DNA from: Paenibacillus sp.
GTDB lineage: Bacteria; Bacillota; Bacilli; Paenibacillales; YIM-B00363
DNA: 64,000 nt
Reading direction: 5' to 3'
NCBI RefSeq assembly: GCF_035645195.1
Contig: NZ_DASQNA010000039.1
Location: forward strand, 62,001-126,000
Shown here: positions 61,824 through 64,000 of the stretch, piece after piece
Numbering within the stretch: the stretch's first letter is position 1
How the letters are laid out: each line of letters opens with the position of its first letter
Made by a program: the position numbers and the translations under genes
Notes under the pieces: model-generated
Told to the model about the DNA's origin: nothing
The model's input: only the letters and a program-made list of their open reading frames with translations
Databases searched by the model: none

Positions 61824-63839
61824 ATGCGTATTAATCACAACTTGGCGGCGCTGAATACATATCGTCAGCTGTCCTCCAACAACGTCAACTCGGGCAAGAA
61901 CATCGAGAAGCTCTCTTCCGGTCTCCGCATCAACCGCGCAGGCGACGACGCTGCAGGTCTTGCGATCTCCGAGAAAATGAGAGCCCAAATCCGCGGCTTG
62001 GATCAAGCTTCCCGGAACTCGCAGGACGCGATTTCCTTGATCCAAACGACGGAAGGCGCGCTGAACGAGACGCAAAACATCCTCCAGCGGATGCGCGAAC
62101 TCGCGACGCAAGCTTCCAACGACACGAACGTCGCCGTCGACCGCGCTGAGATCCAGAAGGAAATCAACCAGCTTTCCTCGGAAATCAACCGGATCGGCAA
62201 CACGACGGAATTCAACACGCAGAAGCTCCTCAACGGCGCGAAGGCGAACACGTACACGGAATTTACAGGTCTGTTCTCCAACGCAGCGGGCAGCAAGACT
62301 TTCGCAGGCGCATCCGGTTTGGCTGCGGTTACGGGCATTACGATCGTGGGCTCGGGTAATTTGGTTTCCGGCACAAATACGGTGAAATTCACTCGTACGG
62401 CTGTCGACCATGCTGACCAAACGGTCTCCGATGCAATGACGACGGCGGGATCGAGCGGCAATATCGGTGCGAACTTCGGCGGCGGTGTCACGATTACTTC
62501 CGGTGCGGTAAACTTCGCCAACAGCGGCTTCTCCATCACGTACGACCACACTGCAAAGACGCTCACGATCTTTGGTTCCGGCGCAAGCGGCCAAATCAAC
62601 GATACGATTTCAATCACCGGCGGCGTAGTCAATTATGACCAGTTCGGAGTTTCGTTCTCGTTCAACACGTCCGGTTTGACAGGCAATGGTGCGGTTGAAT
62701 TCGCGAGTGGCGTGATGTCCGGTGCCAACACATACACTACGAATCAGCTTGGCTATGCAAGTACAAACTCGGGCACTAACGATTGGATGACCAATATCGC
62801 GATTGGCACCCCGGCGTTGAGCAGTGGCCTTTCGGGCGCGAATGATCTTCCTCCTGTCAATATGACATGGACGATCACGCTGAAGGGAGCCAACGGCGCA
62901 AGCGGCTTTACGATCTCCGGTGTTGGATCCGGTTATTCGATTACTGATACAGTGACGACTGACCTTTCCTCGGCAACTCACGCGTACACCGGTTATGGCC
63001 TGAGCTTTACGATCGGTAGCGGCACGAGCGGTAGAGACGGCGATACGGTCACTTTCACCACCACCCCTAGTTTCACTTACGCGATGAACGTGAACGGGTC
63101 GTCCACGACGATCGCATCCGGTTCTACCGGTCTTGCAGCCGGCACGTATACGGCTAATGGAATCCGAGTTACTACATCGGGAACGCAATTGACTACAGGT
63201 GTAGAGACTTCCGTAGGCTCCTTCACGGTAGTCACGGAAGGTTCCAGCGGAACGAATAATTCCGTCACGTTCCAGATCGGCGCGAACCAGAATCAGTCGA
63301 TGTCCCTCGACATCAACGACATGCGTGCCAAAGCGATCGGCGTTACGACGACGAACTCCGGCGGCGACAACGGCATCTGGGTCAACATCTCCCGGAAGCA
63401 TGACGACCTCGTTCTGAACGGCGTCATGAAATCCGGCGGCGAAGTTGGCGGCGAAGCAGGCAAGTGGTACGTCCAAGCTTGGTTCACGGCCGACACGACC
63501 GTAACGAACGGAACGGATGCAACGAATGTCGAGTATGGACTTGACATGAGCGATTCCACGAAGGCGTCTGCGGCGATCACGGTCATCAACGACGCGATCG
63601 AACGCGTATCCGCAGAGCGCGCAAAGCTTGGCGCGAACCAAAACCGCCTCGAGCACACGATCAATAACTTGGCAACTTCCGCAGAGAACCTTACGGCTGC
63701 CGAGTCCCGCATCCGCGACGTAGACATGGCGAAAGAGATGATGGAGTTCACGAAGAACAACATCCTCACGCAAGCTGCGCAAGCGATGCTGGCTCAAGCG
63801 AACCAACAGCCGCAAGGCGTGCTCCAGTTGCTCCGTTAA
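61824..63839 (+). CDS. hag: Flagellin with enlarged central domain
   Basis: The 671-residue filament protein has conserved D0/D1 ends: [17 protein letters not shown] through [11 protein letters not shown] (residues 1 to about 140), and about 580-671 ending [20 protein letters not shown]. The middle of about 430 residues is Ser/Thr/Gly-rich and beta-like, and would form surface-exposed outer domains. B. subtilis Hag has about 300 residues. AAGGAGG lies 8 bases upstream. A terminator follows. Confidence 0.95.
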   Translation: MRINHNLAALNTYRQLSSNNVNSGKNIEKLSSGLRINRAGDDAAGLAISEKMRAQIRGLDQASRNSQDAISLIQTTEGALNETQNILQRMRELATQASNDTNVAVDRAEIQKEINQLSSEINRIGNTTEFNTQKLLNGAKANTYTEFTGLFSNAAGSKTFAGASGLAAVTGITIVGSGNLVSGTNTVKFTRTAVDHADQTVSDAMTTAGSSGNIGANFGGGVTITSGAVNFANSGFSITYDHTAKTLTIFGSGASGQINDTISITGGVVNYDQFGVSFSFNTSGLTGNGAVEFASGVMSGANTYTTNQLGYASTNSGTNDWMTNIAIGTPALSSGLSGANDLPPVNMTWTITLKGANGASGFTISGVGSGYSITDTVTTDLSSATHAYTGYGLSFTIGSGTSGRDGDTVTFTTTPSFTYAMNVNGSSTTIASGSTGLAAGTYTANGIRVTTSGTQLTTGVETSVGSFTVVTEGSSGTNNSVTFQIGANQNQSMSLDINDMRAKAIGVTTTNSGGDNGIWVNISRKHDDLVLNGVMKSGGEVGGEAGKWYVQAWFTADTTVTNGTDATNVEYGLDMSDSTKASAAITVINDAIERVSAERAKLGANQNRLEHTINNLATSAENLTAAESRIRDVDMAKEMMEFTKNNILTQAAQAMLAQANQQPQGVLQLLR

Positions 63840-63857
63840 TAAGAAACTCTCCGATAG

Positions 63858-63890
63858 AGGGCTCCCGCGAGGGGGCCTTCTTTCTTTTGC
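63858..63890 (+). terminator. Intrinsic terminator of the flagellin gene
   Basis: A 9-bp stem with G-U pairs, AGGGCTCCC (63858-63866) / GGGGGCCTT (63871-63879), has a GCGA tetraloop and is followed by a T-rich tail. Confidence 0.8.
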
Positions 63891-63984
63891 TTCTAATTCC
63901 CATAGGGAGAATCTATTCAGAATTTTACCCCCTTAACCGATAAAGAATGTATAACTTGTAATTTCCAACGTGGAGGAGATCCGC

Positions 63985-64000
63985 TTGCAGGTATTGATGT
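63985..64000 (+). CDS. Start of next gene (3' truncated by window)
   Basis: TTG at 63985 follows TGGAGGAG (63971-63978) with normal spacing and opens a frame beginning M-Q-V-L-M, cut off by the window end. Too little is visible for identity; in B. subtilis flaG (yvyC) and fliD follow hag. ACCGATAA (63936-63943) upstream resembles a sigma-D -10, but its -35 is poor. Confidence 0.45.

Overview
The window looks like a chromosomal segment of a GC-rich, endospore-forming, flagellated Gram-positive of the Paenibacillaceae (Paenibacillus/Cohnella type). The evidence is the combination of SLH-domain surface proteins and a large S-layer gene, csaB, sporulation genes (spoIID, spoIIQ, spoIIID, an alpha/beta SASP), B. 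subtilis-like gene orders (DUF1146-murA-spoIID-spoIIQ-spoIIID-mbl-flhO-flhP-fabZ and degS-degU-comFA-comFC-yvyF-flgM-flgN-flgK-flgL-yviE-fliW-csrA-hag), strong AGGAGG ribosome binding sites, and many GTG/TTG starts. No tRNA, rRNA, CRISPR, insertion sequence or prophage gene was seen.

Layout. 1-5.9 kb: the 3' part of a giant SLH-anchored surface protein that runs off the left edge, with near-identical tandem repeats. 6.0-7.2 kb: a divergent DinB-like / CGNR-zinc-finger pair. 7.3-17.8 kb: an 11-gene complex I operon (nuoABCDHIJKLMN, no nuoEFG). 18-20.5 kb: an SLH-anchored subtilisin. 20.5-28.6 kb: envelope, sporulation and rod-protein genes (DUF1146, murA, spoIID, spoIIQ, spoIIID, mbl, flhO, flhP, an EpuA-like gene, fabZ). 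28.7-30.4 kb: phosphohexomutase. 30.4-46.2 kb: a cell-surface block (DUF5693 membrane protein, csaB, a WecG/TagA-type glycosyltransferase, tagO, an SLH protein, the major S-layer protein, and two unrecognised secreted proteins). 46.3-50.9 kb: a spore SASP, metK, and a phosphodiester-glycosidase/stalk-domain protein. 50.9-64 kb: degSU, an orphan GT2-like protein, comFA, comFC, then the late flagellar genes through csrA and flagellin, and the first codons of another gene at the right edge.

How it fits together. TagO and the TagA-like enzyme probably start a secondary cell-wall polymer. CsaB pyruvylates such polymers, and the pyruvylated polymer is the ligand for the SLH domains of the four SLH proteins in the window. 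DUF5693 lies directly upstream of csaB and may serve polymer export. In the flagellar block, FliW, CsrA and flagellin form the known homeostasis circuit, and a hairpin presenting an ACGGA loop in the flagellin leader fits a CsrA site.

The most interesting non-coding signals are: (i) a sigma-D-like promoter built into the 5' arm of the terminator before flgM; (ii) two promoters (before metK and comFA) that lead almost at once into a terminator hairpin, suggesting attenuators or tiny RNAs; (iii) two in-frame starts, each with its own ribosome binding site, on the S-layer gene. All calls were made by reading the sequence; no database search was run.
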